64,000 nt of DNA from the NCBI GenBank assembly GCA_031291675.1, contig JARLIO010000075.1, positions 20,224 to 84,223 on the forward strand. Reading direction: 5' to 3'. Origin of the DNA: Azospirillaceae bacterium (GTDB lineage Bacteria > Pseudomonadota > Alphaproteobacteria > Azospirillales > Azospirillaceae). The translations under genes and the position numbers were made by a program. Of the stretch, positions 25,650-33,243 are shown one piece after another; the first letter of the stretch is position 1, and each line of letters opens with the position of its first letter. The notes under the pieces were generated by a model. It searched no databases and had not been told where the DNA came from. It saw only the letters and a program-made list of their open reading frames with translations.

Positions 25650-27214
25650 CCCTGGCCTATGCCCATATCCGCGCCCTGCTGCTCGCCCGGCAGGAAATCG
25701 CCCTGATTGACGTCCGCGAGGAAGATCGCTTCGCCCAGGCACACCCGCTGTGGGCGGCGAATTTCCCGTTATCGCGGCTCGAACTTGAGGCTTGGCGCCG
25801 CATCCCGCGCCGCGATACGCTGATCGTGGTCTATGGTGAGGATCGCACCGCGCGGGCCATCGCTACGCTGACCCGCCTGGGCTACACCAGTGTTCATGAG
25901 CTCGACGGCGGTCTCGACGGCTGGCGCGCGGCCGGCGGCGAACTGTTCCGCGACGTCAACGTCCCGAGCAAGGCCTTTGGTGAATATGTTGAAGCCCACC
26001 GCCATACCCCATCCCTCGACGCCACCGCGGTCAAGGAACTGATCGACCGGGACCCGGGCCTCGTCGTGCTCGATGTCCGACGCTTCGACGAATATCAGAC
26101 CATGACCCTGCCGGGGTCCGTCAGCGTTCCCGGTGCCGAACTGGTGTTGCGCGCCCGCCAGCTGGCCCCCAACCCCGGCACCCGGATCATCGTCCATTGT
26201 GCCGGTCGCACCCGCAGCATCATCGGCACCCAATCCCTGATCAATGCCGGCCTGCCCAACCCGATCGCAGCGTTGCGCAATGGCACCATCGGCTGGGTCC
26301 TCGCCGGCCACACTTTGGAACAGGGCGCGTCCCGCCGTTTTCCCGCCGATCTCCCCGAAACCGTGCGCGCCATCGCGCAGGTCGATGCCCGGCAGGTCGC
26401 GGCGCGGGCCGGCGTATCACGGATCGCCGCCAGCGCGCTCGACCGCTTGGCCGAGGCCGGCCGCACCCTCTATCGCTTCGATGTTCGCAGCCCCGAGGAA
26501 TTCGCGGCCGGCCACCTCCCCGGCTTCACCAATGTCCCCGGCGGCCAACTGGTCCAGGAATCTGACCACGACGCCCCGGTGCGCGGCGCCCGGCTTGTGC
26601 TGGCGGATGATGACGGCGTGCGCGCCGACATGACCGCATCCTGGCTGGCACAAATGGGGTGGGAGGTCCAGGTCGTCGACCCGGTCGACCCGGCTTATCG
26701 CACTGTGACGGGCCCGGCGGCTCCGCCCCAACCGCTTCCGCCGGCCGTGCCGTTGACCACCGCCACGGCCCTGGCCGCACGCCTTGAGGCCGGGGAGGCG
26801 GTGCAGATCCTGGACGTCACCGGCAGCGCCAATTACGTCAGGCGCCATATTCCCGGCGCCTGGTTCACGGTGCGGGCGGACCTGGCCGCGGCCGTGCGCC
26901 AGGTGCCCGCGGCAGAGCTTTATGTCCTGACCTGCGGCACGAGCCTGTTGGCCCGGTTCGCCGCCGCGGATCTGCGCGACGTGACGGATACCCCGGTCAT
27001 GGTGCTGGAGGGCGGCACGGCAGCCTGGGTCGCGGCGGGACTGCCGGTCCAAGAGGGCGAGAGCTACCTGGCCTCACCGCGCATCGACCGCTACCGCCGC
27101 CCCTATGAAGGCACCGACAACAACGCCGCGGCGATGCAGGCCTATCTTGACTGGGAATTCGGTCTGGTCGAGCAACTCGCACGAGACGGTACCCACAATT
27201 TTACTGTGATCTGA
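25646..27214 (+). CDS. Four-domain rhodanese (sulfurtransferase) protein
   Basis: 522 residues made of four rhodanese homology domains: about 1-105 (IALIDVREEDRFAQAHPLWAANFPLS), 125-230 (LVVLDVRRFDEYQTMTLPGSVSVPGA), 250-350 (YRFDVRSPEEFAAGHLPGFTNVPGG) and 370-475 (VQILDVTGSANYVRRHIPGAWFTV). Active-site loops differ: domain 1 has YGEDRTARA and domain 3 ADDDGVRA, both without Cys, whereas domain 2 has HCAGRTRS and domain 4 TCGTSLLA with Cys, so only 2 and 4 look catalytic. Cytosolic, no signal peptide. It ends the operon with the monooxygenase-like and dioxygenase genes and likely moves sulfane sulfur from their products. Confidence 0.92.
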   Translation: MTLAYAHIRALLLARQEIALIDVREEDRFAQAHPLWAANFPLSRLELEAWRRIPRRDTLIVVYGEDRTARAIATLTRLGYTSVHELDGGLDGWRAAGGELFRDVNVPSKAFGEYVEAHRHTPSLDATAVKELIDRDPGLVVLDVRRFDEYQTMTLPGSVSVPGAELVLRARQLAPNPGTRIIVHCAGRTRSIIGTQSLINAGLPNPIAALRNGTIGWVLAGHTLEQGASRRFPADLPETVRAIAQVDARQVAARAGVSRIAASALDRLAEAGRTLYRFDVRSPEEFAAGHLPGFTNVPGGQLVQESDHDAPVRGARLVLADDDGVRADMTASWLAQMGWEVQVVDPVDPAYRTVTGPAAPPQPLPPAVPLTTATALAARLEAGEAVQILDVTGSANYVRRHIPGAWFTVRADLAAAVRQVPAAELYVLTCGTSLLARFAAADLRDVTDTPVMVLEGGTAAWVAAGLPVQEGESYLASPRIDRYRRPYEGTDNNAAAMQAYLDWEFGLVEQLARDGTHNFTVI

Positions 27215-27234
27215 CGCCGTTGCCGCGACGCAGT

Positions 27235-27259
27235 CGGGCGGGCCCCGAAGACCCGCCCG
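27235..27259. terminator. GC-rich hairpin between convergent genes
   Basis: CGGGCGGG (27235-27242) pairs with CCCGCCCG (27252-27259) around CCCCGAAGA, between the ends of the rhodanese and OmpA-family genes. There is no U tract, so efficiency is uncertain. Confidence 0.5.
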
Positions 27260-27293
27260 CCCTGAAGGTATCAGTTCGCCGTTCGCATCAATG

Positions 27294-28355
27294 TTACGGG
27301 AACACGATCTCGACCCGCCGGTTTGACGGTTCGCGGACGCCGTCGGCGGTCGCGACCAGCGGATGCAGTTTGCCAACCCCGGTCGCGGCGATCTCCGATG
27401 CCGGGATGCCCAAGCGGACGAACTCACCCTTGACCGCGTCGGCACGCCGGATCGACAGCGCCAAATTGTAGCGTTGGGTGCCCACGGTATCGGTATGTCC
27501 GGTCACCTCGATCCGCGATGCACCGCCCCGCTTGGCGTTGTCGGCCGCGTCATTGATGATGTGACGGGCCTGCGGGGTCAGGATCGACTTGTCGAAGTCA
27601 AAGAAGACGAGATAGTTGCGCGTGGTCTGTACCGGTGCCGGGGTCGCGGCAGCGACCGGCTCGGCAACGGGAACCATCTCCGGCGCCGGGGCCGGCGGTG
27701 CGCCAAAGCTATAGCGCAGCCCCACCATGATGATGTTGTTGGAGTATTCGGCTTTCGCCCGACCCCCGCCGACGACGTCGAACTTCGGATCCTGCGTGCC
27801 GAGATAGCGGTAGTCGAGGGTTGCGGCCAGGTTGGGCGCAACGTTATCAAGAGCATAGGAGACACCGGCAATGCCCTGATAGGCGAACACGGTATCGGTG
27901 CCGTTGAGCGAGCTGCCGGCCGGCGTCGGCTGGATATGGTGCGCATTCAAGGTGGCGCCACCGACGCCAGCCCCGATATAGGGCGTGAACGCCGTCCCGG
28001 TCGGGATGTCATAGTAGAGGTTCAGCATATAGATCAGCGCACGGGTACTGCCACCGCCCTTGTCGCCCCCTGCGAAGCCCGTGGTCTTATCGACGGCATT
28101 GTCCAGATAGCCAAGCTCCAAGCCGGTACGCAGGCCATTATCGAACCCGTAGCCAACTTCGCCGCTGGCGCCATAGCCAGGCTGATATTTCAGGTCCTCG
28201 TGACCGGAACCGGGAATATGCACTTTGGCAGTGTCGGCAAAACCAACGCCGCCAGCCCCACCAATATAGAAGCCATCGGCGCGTTGGGCCATGGCCGAAC
28301 CCGGCAGAACCGCGGTCAGCGCCGCACCCACCAGCACCTTGTAGTAGAACTTCAT
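27294..28355 (-). CDS. OmpA-family outer-membrane porin-like protein
   Basis: 353 residues: a signal peptide (MKFYYKVLVGAALTAVLPGSAMAQ), an N-terminal eight-stranded barrel-type domain to about 215 (GFYIGGAGGVGFAD ... NIIMVGLRYSFG), a Pro/Ala-rich hinge (APPAPAPEMVPVAEPVAAATPAPV), then an OmpA peptidoglycan-binding domain (YLVFFDFDKSILTPQARHIINDAADNAKRGGASRIEVTGHTDTVGTQRYNLALSIRRADAVKGEFVRLGIP). The D and R of the diaminopimelate-binding pair are kept (GHTDTVG; LSIRRADAV). The ATG at 28355 opens the signal peptide; the upstream extension is not coding-like. A FixJ-like promoter lies at 28487-28534, giving a leader of about 125 bases. Confidence 0.94.
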   Translation of the reverse strand: MKFYYKVLVGAALTAVLPGSAMAQRADGFYIGGAGGVGFADTAKVHIPGSGHEDLKYQPGYGASGEVGYGFDNGLRTGLELGYLDNAVDKTTGFAGGDKGGGSTRALIYMLNLYYDIPTGTAFTPYIGAGVGGATLNAHHIQPTPAGSSLNGTDTVFAYQGIAGVSYALDNVAPNLAATLDYRYLGTQDPKFDVVGGGRAKAEYSNNIIMVGLRYSFGAPPAPAPEMVPVAEPVAAATPAPVQTTRNYLVFFDFDKSILTPQARHIINDAADNAKRGGASRIEVTGHTDTVGTQRYNLALSIRRADAVKGEFVRLGIPASEIAATGVGKLHPLVATADGVREPSNRRVEIVFP

Positions 28356-28486
28356 AACATATTTCCCTTTTTGATAAAGGCTCGCCATCCTGAACACGGA
28401 ACCACGGGGGAGCATTACGCTTCTCCCCTTCGGTTTTGCGGCGGGACGACGGCTTGATCGGATGGCCTGACGTGGGACCGAAGGAA

Positions 28487-28534
28487 AGCATAGCGCCCGA
28501 CAAGGCAGCCCCGGCAGGCTCGGAAACTACCTAC
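28487..28534 (-). promoter_or_regulatory. FixJ-like box plus -10, site 1a (to OmpA gene)
   Basis: On the minus strand GTAGGTAGTTTCCGA (28534-28520) is followed after 27 bases by TATGCT (28492-28487). No -35 hexamer is present at the usual spacing. It points at the OmpA gene starting at 28355. One of 13 sites of this design in the window. Confidence 0.7.
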
Positions 28535-28584
28535 TGACTTCCGATCACAACATTTGCATTCGCCGAACTATTTACAAGAGCCCT

Positions 28585-28631
28585 CTAGGTATTTCCCGAT
28601 GGTATCGCTAGAGACCACAAGATCCTATTAT
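28585..28631 (+). promoter_or_regulatory. FixJ-like box plus -10, site 1b (to glycine-zipper gene)
   Basis: CTAGGTATTTCCCGA (28585-28599), a slightly divergent copy of the box, followed after 26 bases by TATTAT (28626-28631). Divergent partner of site 1a, pointing at the gene starting at 28736. Confidence 0.62.
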
Positions 28632-28735
28632 AGCATCCTGTCGATTTCCCATTGATGCCGACTGAAAGCGAAAGCGGCGATTTCGCCCTGGCGCCGATGG
28701 AGAAACCATCATGCACATGTCCTTGGAGAAAGTTT

Positions 28736-28978
28736 ATGAACCGAATCATCCTCACCACCTCCCTGTCACTCCTGATCCTCGGTCTGGGCGCCTGCGGCAA
28801 CTCCACCGGTGATCGTGCCGTGAGCGGTGCCGGGATCGGTGCCGGTGTCGGTGCCGTCGGCGGCCTGATGCTCGGGGCGCCGCTTGAGGGTGCTGCCATC
28901 GGGGCCGGCGTCGGGGCCGGGGCCGGGGCGCTCACCGACAAGAGTCAAATCGATCTGGGTAAGCCGATCTGGCGCTGA
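28736..28978 (+). CDS. Small glycine-zipper lipoprotein
   Basis: 80 residues. Lipoprotein signal with lipobox LGLGACG (cleavage before Cys about residue 18). The mature part is a glycine zipper (SGAGIGAGVGAVGGLMLGAPLEGAAIGAGVGAGAGALTD), as in 17-kDa-antigen/YMGG-type outer-membrane lipoproteins. GGAG seven bases before the ATG sets the start; upstream frame residues lack coding character. Presumably inserted in the outer membrane and stress-induced, given the upstream FixJ-like promoter. Confidence 0.85.
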   Translation: MNRIILTTSLSLLILGLGACGNSTGDRAVSGAGIGAGVGAVGGLMLGAPLEGAAIGAGVGAGAGALTDKSQIDLGKPIWR

Positions 28979-29251
28979 TTTTCCCGGCAGGGCCGGTCGG
29001 CGATCGCGCTACACCCGATCAGAGCGCCGTCGCTTCCCGCCCCGTGGTATGAACCAGGACTCACGTGATCCCGTCCTGGCAAACCCCAACGCGTTGCCAA
29101 ACGCGTTGGCCCAACCCGAGCGTGACGAAATAACAGCCCGCGATGCGCTTGACGGATCGCGGGTTGGCGATCCGCGGCGATCATGAGCGGTGCAACCACG
29201 GACAGAGATGCGCATCCGCGCGATGGGCACCGCCCCGTCTGAAGGCGATCA

Positions 29252-29473
29252 TCAGGGCATGGTTTGATGTGTCGTCGTTGTGGTCGTCGAATAGGAATTC
29301 GGCGGTGGTGGTGTCATCGGATCGGGTTCCGGGACAGACTGTGTCGTGGTCCTCTGCTCGATCGTGGTCGTCCTGGTCCCCCTGTCCGGGCCCATACAAC
29401 CGGCAATCAAGGCAGTACCGGCCAATAGCGTGATGACCGTCAGGAAGCGAAGGCTCGATGTCGTACTGGTCAT
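29252..29473 (-). CDS. Small threonine/proline-rich lipoprotein
   Basis: 73 residues: a signal with lipobox LIAGCMG (Cys about residue 26), then a low-complexity Thr/Pro/Ser tail (TRTTTIEQRTTTQSVPEPDPMTPPPPNSYSTTTTTTHQTMP). Function unknown; likely an envelope lipoprotein. It has its own FixJ-like promoter at 29563-29610, about 80 bases before the start codon. Confidence 0.72.
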   Translation of the reverse strand: MTSTTSSLRFLTVITLLAGTALIAGCMGPDRGTRTTTIEQRTTTQSVPEPDPMTPPPPNSYSTTTTTTHQTMP

Positions 29474-29562
29474 GGCGTGACTCCGATCTCATGATGATTT
29501 GTGCCCGTCAGCCATGATTTCGTTGTCTCGACGTTCACGACTTCCCTTCAGGGCCTCGGTGC

Positions 29563-29610
29563 AGAATAGCGCGGATCGCCGGTACCGCCACAGGATCGGA
29601 AACTACCTAC
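29563..29610 (-). promoter_or_regulatory. FixJ-like box plus -10, site 2 (to Thr-rich lipoprotein)
   Basis: Minus strand GTAGGTAGTTTCCGA (29610-29596), then 27 bases, then TATTCT (29568-29563). Points at the lipoprotein gene starting at 29473. Confidence 0.7.
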
Positions 29611-29760
29611 GCGCACAATCGGACGGAAGTTGCCATCGGAAGGGCTCCCGTCATCGCGTGGGATCACGATCCTATTCTGACAAGAGCGGCGGCACGCCTT
29701 GAACGGGACGGCCTGACAGCAGTATCCGATGGCACCCTTCCCCGCCATGACACAGGGGAC

Positions 29761-30642
29761 TCATTGAAACTGCCATTCGTAGCCCACGTCCCGGCGCCTG
29801 ACCCGGCCCGCGGAGGTGGACGGAAAGTGCGACGAGCAGAACAGGGCGTCATGGTCCGCGGCATAATCCAAAGCCCAGCGCCGGGACCGCAGTGTTTTGT
29901 CCCGTTCGGGATCGAAAACCGAGAAAAGCCCGGGATCGGCGACCTGCACCGGATGATGCAGGACGTCGCCCGAAAAGACCGCGTATTCGCCCTGGCTTTC
30001 CAGGATGATCGTGGCGTGATTCCCCGTGTGCCCCGGCGTCGGATGGAACGAGAATCCGGCGATGACCTCCTGCCCCGTGACAGCGATCATTTCCGCCAGC
30101 CCCGCTTCAATCACCGGGGTGACGCTGTCGATCTGGACCTGAAAGCTGGTTCGATTGCGTTCGCTGTGGTTCACGGGATCGGTGAAAAACAGATATTCCT
30201 GGCGCGAAAACAGATAGCGGGCCTTGGGGAAGGTCGGCACCCAGACGCCGTTTTCGAGCCAGGTATTCCACCCGGTGTGATCGACATGCAGATGCGTGCT
30301 CAGCACATAATCGACATCGTCGGGCGCGACGCCGGCTTCGGCCAGGTGCCGGAGAAATGGTGTTTCCAGTCGATGGAAGTAGGGGGCGTAAGGCCGCTCC
30401 TTGTGATTGCCCACCGCGGTATCGACCAGGATCGTGCGACCACGGTCGCGGATCAGCCAGCCATGAACATGGAGCGGCAGATGGTTGCCGTCCGCGGTGA
30501 CCGTATCGGGCAGGAGGGGCAACCGGCTGGCATGGCGCTCCGCCCAGGCCGGGAAAAGCATGGAAGGCGTGAAGTTGCCGAGCGTGAGCTCGTCGATTCG
30601 GGAGATTTCGGCGGATCCCACCCGATAGGTCTTTGCGTGCAT
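29761..30642 (-). CDS. MBL-fold metallo-hydrolase
   Basis: 293 residues. The metallo-beta-lactamase metal site is intact: STHLHVDHTGW (HxHxDH), then His in PTPGHTGNHATI, Asp in AVFSGDVLHHPVQ and a C-terminal His in FCSSHFPSTSAG. No export signal at the chosen start, so cytosolic. The family includes lactonases and other ester or thioester hydrolases; the substrate is unknown. AAGGAGG nine bases before ATG 30642 sets the start. It is divergent from a LysR gene, the classic arrangement of a LysR-controlled enzyme gene. Confidence 0.9.
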   Translation of the reverse strand: MHAKTYRVGSAEISRIDELTLGNFTPSMLFPAWAERHASRLPLLPDTVTADGNHLPLHVHGWLIRDRGRTILVDTAVGNHKERPYAPYFHRLETPFLRHLAEAGVAPDDVDYVLSTHLHVDHTGWNTWLENGVWVPTFPKARYLFSRQEYLFFTDPVNHSERNRTSFQVQIDSVTPVIEAGLAEMIAVTGQEVIAGFSFHPTPGHTGNHATIILESQGEYAVFSGDVLHHPVQVADPGLFSVFDPERDKTLRSRRWALDYAADHDALFCSSHFPSTSAGRVRRRDVGYEWQFQ

Positions 30643-30738
30643 CGTTACGTTCCTCCTTGCCTCGGGGCGCAGGATGCACGTCTGATCCAGGCTCGGCAAC
30701 GGGCTGGAATTGACAAAACTTGTGACTGGGAGTCATTA

Positions 30739-31653
30739 ATGTGGATGGGCGAGATCGCCGAGCTGAACACCTTCCTCGCCGTCGCCCGGGAGGGCAGCTT
30801 CTCGCGCGCGGCGGCTCAACTGGGCGTCACGCCCTCGGGCGTCAGCCAGTCCATCCGCCGACTGGAGCGCCGGCTGGATGTTCGCCTGTTCGTTCGCACG
30901 ACACGGAGCGTTACGCTGACCAGCGCCGGCGAAGCCCTGGCAAGCCACATCGCCCCGGCATTCGAGCGGCTGGCACGCGCGGAACAGATTGCTTCCATCG
31001 CCGGCGGAACAATGTCAGGCTGCGTCCGTATCAATGTTCCGACCGTCGCCATGGAACTGCTGATCGCACCGATCCTTGCGTCGTTCCGCAGTCAGCACCG
31101 CGCGGTACGGCTTGAGATCACGATCGAAGACCGCCTGATCGACATGGTCGCCGGCCGCTTCGATGCGGTAATCCGGAGAGGCAACCTCCTTGAGCAGGAT
31201 ATGTTCGCCCGCCGTCTCTCCGATGATGATCGGTTGATCCTGGTCGCCGCCCCGGCTTATCTCGATCGCGGCCGCCCGTTGGCGACAGCCGGTGAACTCC
31301 TGCATCACGAGCGGATCGTCGTCCGGCGGCCGCGCTCCGGTGCGCTTTCGCCCTGGCGCCTGCAACGCGGCGCCGAGCATGTCGAGATCCGTGCCGCCGC
31401 CGCGATTACCGCATTCGACGCCGCGGCCGCGCGCCAATGCGCCGTGTCGGGACTGGGGATCGCCTGCTTGGCGGCTCAGTTCGTCTCCGGCCATTTGGCG
31501 CGAGGCGAACTCATCCACCTGATCCCGGAATGGGGCTGGTCACTGCCCGGTTTCCACCTGATGTACGCTCACGCCCACGGCCTTGCCCCCGTTCTTGAAG
31601 CACTGCGCGCAGCGATCATCAAACGCGGTCAAATGCCGGAATCGGCGCCATAA
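30739..31653 (+). CDS. LysR-family transcriptional regulator
   Basis: 304 residues. N-terminal winged helix (ELNTFLAVAREGSFSRAAAQLGVTPSGVSQSIRRLERRLDVRLFVRTTRSVTLTSAGEAL) and a periplasmic-binding-protein-like effector domain to the end, of the CrgA-like group (GLGIACLAAQFVSGHLARGELIHLIPEW). Divergent from the metallo-hydrolase gene with only about 95 bases between, so it probably controls that gene and itself. GGGAG six bases ahead supports ATG 30739. Confidence 0.93.
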   Translation: MWMGEIAELNTFLAVAREGSFSRAAAQLGVTPSGVSQSIRRLERRLDVRLFVRTTRSVTLTSAGEALASHIAPAFERLARAEQIASIAGGTMSGCVRINVPTVAMELLIAPILASFRSQHRAVRLEITIEDRLIDMVAGRFDAVIRRGNLLEQDMFARRLSDDDRLILVAAPAYLDRGRPLATAGELLHHERIVVRRPRSGALSPWRLQRGAEHVEIRAAAAITAFDAAAARQCAVSGLGIACLAAQFVSGHLARGELIHLIPEWGWSLPGFHLMYAHAHGLAPVLEALRAAIIKRGQMPESAP

Positions 31654-31795
31654 GCGGACCGCCGAGCAACGGGATTCAGGCGAGACCGTTGTCGGCCAGC
31701 GCGCCAACCGGCGAAGAGATCGCGATGCCGCGGGGATCATCGTCCACGGCCCCGGTCATCAAACCGGTGCGGGTCAGATCACAGCGGGCCGCCCG

Positions 31796-31966
31796 TCACG
31801 GCGCCGCGATGTCCTTGATCGACCCGACCAGATTCTGGGCTTTGCCCTCGGCCTGCTCGGCCTTGCCGTCGGCTTGCAACTTGGCATCACCGACAAGCTT
31901 GCCGACGGCCTCCTTGATCGAGCCTTTGATCTGTTTTCCGGCGCCAATGATACGGTTCTTGTCCAT
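31796..31966 (-). CDS. CsbD-like general stress protein
   Basis: 56 residues, too short for many gene callers. MDKNRIIGAGKQIKGSIKEAVGKLVGDAKLQADGKAEQAEGKAQNLVGSIKDIAAP matches the CsbD family (I-x-G-x-x-K-Q-x-K-G-x-x-K-E-x-x-G-K-x-x-G-D, then AEGKAQ). Very hydrophilic and helical; widely induced by general stress in bacteria, molecular role unknown. Third in a minus-strand group with the entericidin and DUF3309 genes, likely transcribed from the FixJ-like promoter at 32490-32536. Confidence 0.9.
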   Translation of the reverse strand: MDKNRIIGAGKQIKGSIKEAVGKLVGDAKLQADGKAEQAEGKAQNLVGSIKDIAAP

Positions 31967-32030
31967 CGCCTTCTGTCTCTTCTGTTAAAAGTGGCCGCAT
32001 TCCGCTGAGATCAACCGCTTGTGGCGCCGT

Positions 32031-32165
32031 TCAAGGGGCCGCCTTGTCGGCGCTCTTTTCAATGGTTGACCCGGTCTTCGAGATATCCTCGCCGACGCCC
32101 GCGGTGGTGTGACAGGCGCCCAGTGCCAACAACAGGAAAACCAACAGGATGTGTTTCCGAGGCAT
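32031..32165 (-). CDS. Entericidin-type small lipoprotein
   Basis: 44 residues: MPRKHILLVFLLLALGACHTTAGVGEDISKTGSTIEKSADKAAP, with lipobox LGAC and the entericidin tail G-x-G-x-D-I-x-x-x-G-x-x-I-x-x-x-A. Entericidins are small stress-induced cell-envelope lipoproteins. Lies between the CsbD and DUF3309 genes in the same orientation. Confidence 0.87.
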   Translation of the reverse strand: MPRKHILLVFLLLALGACHTTAGVGEDISKTGSTIEKSADKAAP

Positions 32166-32245
32166 GGTTCCGACCTTTCTTTCAAAGTTGCGGCCGCTCC
32201 GGCGGGTTGGCAACCGATCCACAGATTACGCGATGGCGTACCGGA

Positions 32246-32404
32246 CTAAATCCGGCCCGCCACGATCAAAATGATGACAACGATGAGGACGACGCCGAGG
32301 CCACTGCTCGGATAGTACCCCCAGCCCATGCTGTGCGGCCAGCGCGGCAGCGCGCCGATCAAGAACAACACCAGGAGGATGATCAGGATAGACCCGATAC
32401 TCAT
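32246..32404 (-). CDS. DUF3309-type small membrane protein
   Basis: 52 residues: two hydrophobic segments flanking the conserved GALPRWPHSMGWGYYPSSGLG motif (MSIGSILIILLVLFLIGALPRWPHSMGWGYYPSSGLGVVLIVVIILIVAGRI), which defines DUF3309. Function unknown; common beside CsbD, BON and entericidin genes in alphaproteobacteria. First gene after the FixJ-like promoter at 32490-32536. Confidence 0.9.
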   Translation of the reverse strand: MSIGSILIILLVLFLIGALPRWPHSMGWGYYPSSGLGVVLIVVIILIVAGRI

Positions 32405-32489
32405 GCCTTCAATTCCTTATGCCGTAGGCAGGAAAATCCTGAATTCCAATTCAAAAGCACCATTTTCGCGCCGTTTTAGATCGTAAGAA

Positions 32490-32536
32490 ACGATATCAAA
32501 GGATTTATCCTGCCGACAGCGTCGGAATATACTTAC
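32490..32536 (-). promoter_or_regulatory. FixJ-like box plus -10, site 3 (to DUF3309-entericidin-CsbD)
   Basis: Minus strand GTAAGTATATTCCGA (32536-32522), then 26 bases, then TATCGT (32495-32490). Points at the three-gene group starting at 32404. Confidence 0.68.
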
Positions 32537-32572
32537 GCGAAGTTCAGACGCCGGCCGACGCGACGCGCCCCA

Positions 32573-32722
32573 TCAGCCTCGGAACATTGGGGCCATGCCA
32601 AACACGCCGATCACGATCAGGTAGATCGCAACGATGTAGGCGAGCAAATTCGGCTGCAGCAGGATCAAGATCCCCGCGATGAGCGCGACGACGGGTTCGA
32701 CCAGTATTGAGTGAAATGACAT
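32573..32722 (-). CDS. DUF3096-type small membrane protein
   Basis: 49 residues, nearly all hydrophobic: VEPVVALIAGILILLQPNLLAYIVAIYLIVIGVFGM fits the DUF3096 pattern (A-L-I-A-G-I-L-I-L-x-x-P-x-L-L-x-Y-I-V-A-I-Y-L-I-x-I-G). Two membrane helices. GAGGAGG eight bases before ATG 32722 sets the start. Own FixJ-like promoter at 32813-32860. Confidence 0.85.
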   Translation of the reverse strand: MSFHSILVEPVVALIAGILILLQPNLLAYIVAIYLIVIGVFGMAPMFRG

Positions 32723-32812
32723 GGCGATGTCCTCCTCGCGATTAAGCCACAGAGAGCCACTCATCCGCTATCGCATCAGACAGGGATGACCGCGGATCCT
32801 GAGCAACTTCTC

Positions 32813-32860
32813 TTGATATGATCAAATAGTCTCACCAAACAAGACTCGGAAACTACCTAG
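32813..32860 (-). promoter_or_regulatory. FixJ-like box plus -10, site 4 (to DUF3096 gene)
   Basis: Minus strand CTAGGTAGTTTCCGA (32860-32846), then 27 bases, then TATCAA (32818-32813). Points at the gene starting at 32722. Confidence 0.68.
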
Positions 32861-32944
32861 GGTGCCAACTCTAACGGGCCGTACCCGAAGCGTTCGGTGT
32901 AACTCCTCGGTATTATTTGATTTTGTGTTCCGCCTCCGCCACGT

Positions 32945-32980
32945 TGCTGGGGATCCGGCGCCTGCGCCGGATCCCCAGCA
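32945..32980. repeat. Perfect 36-bp palindrome (17-bp arms)
   Basis: TGCTGGGGATCCGGCGC (32945-32961) and GCGCCGGATCCCCAGCA (32964-32980) are perfect inverted repeats separated by two bases. It sits between two divergent FixJ-like promoters. It contains the GGGGATCCGG string that also recurs at 41224-41277. Confidence 0.9.
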
Positions 32981-33033
32981 GTATCGAGGCTCATGATCAC
33001 GCCCCCCGGATGCGATCCGCTCGCGTCCGAGCA

Positions 33034-33080
33034 CTAGGTAGTCTCCGAGGCTGTGTGCTGGCGGACAATCACGATACTTT
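33034..33080 (+). promoter_or_regulatory. FixJ-like box plus -10, site 5 (to SYLF gene)
   Basis: CTAGGTAGTCTCCGA (33034-33048), then 26 bases, then TACTTT (33075-33080). Points at the SYLF gene starting at 33244; divergent partner of site 4. Confidence 0.66.
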
Positions 33081-33243
33081 CAGGATCGGGACGCCCTCAA
33101 TCTGGCAGGTTGGGCCCCTCAACCCGCGCGACCATCACGGACCGGCTCGATGAGAGCCTCCTGATGTTCGCGGCGCGATTGGGAAATCCCTCTTGTCTGT
33201 CGCAAACTTGTCTGTCGCAAACTTTTGCAGAAAAGGCACAAAG

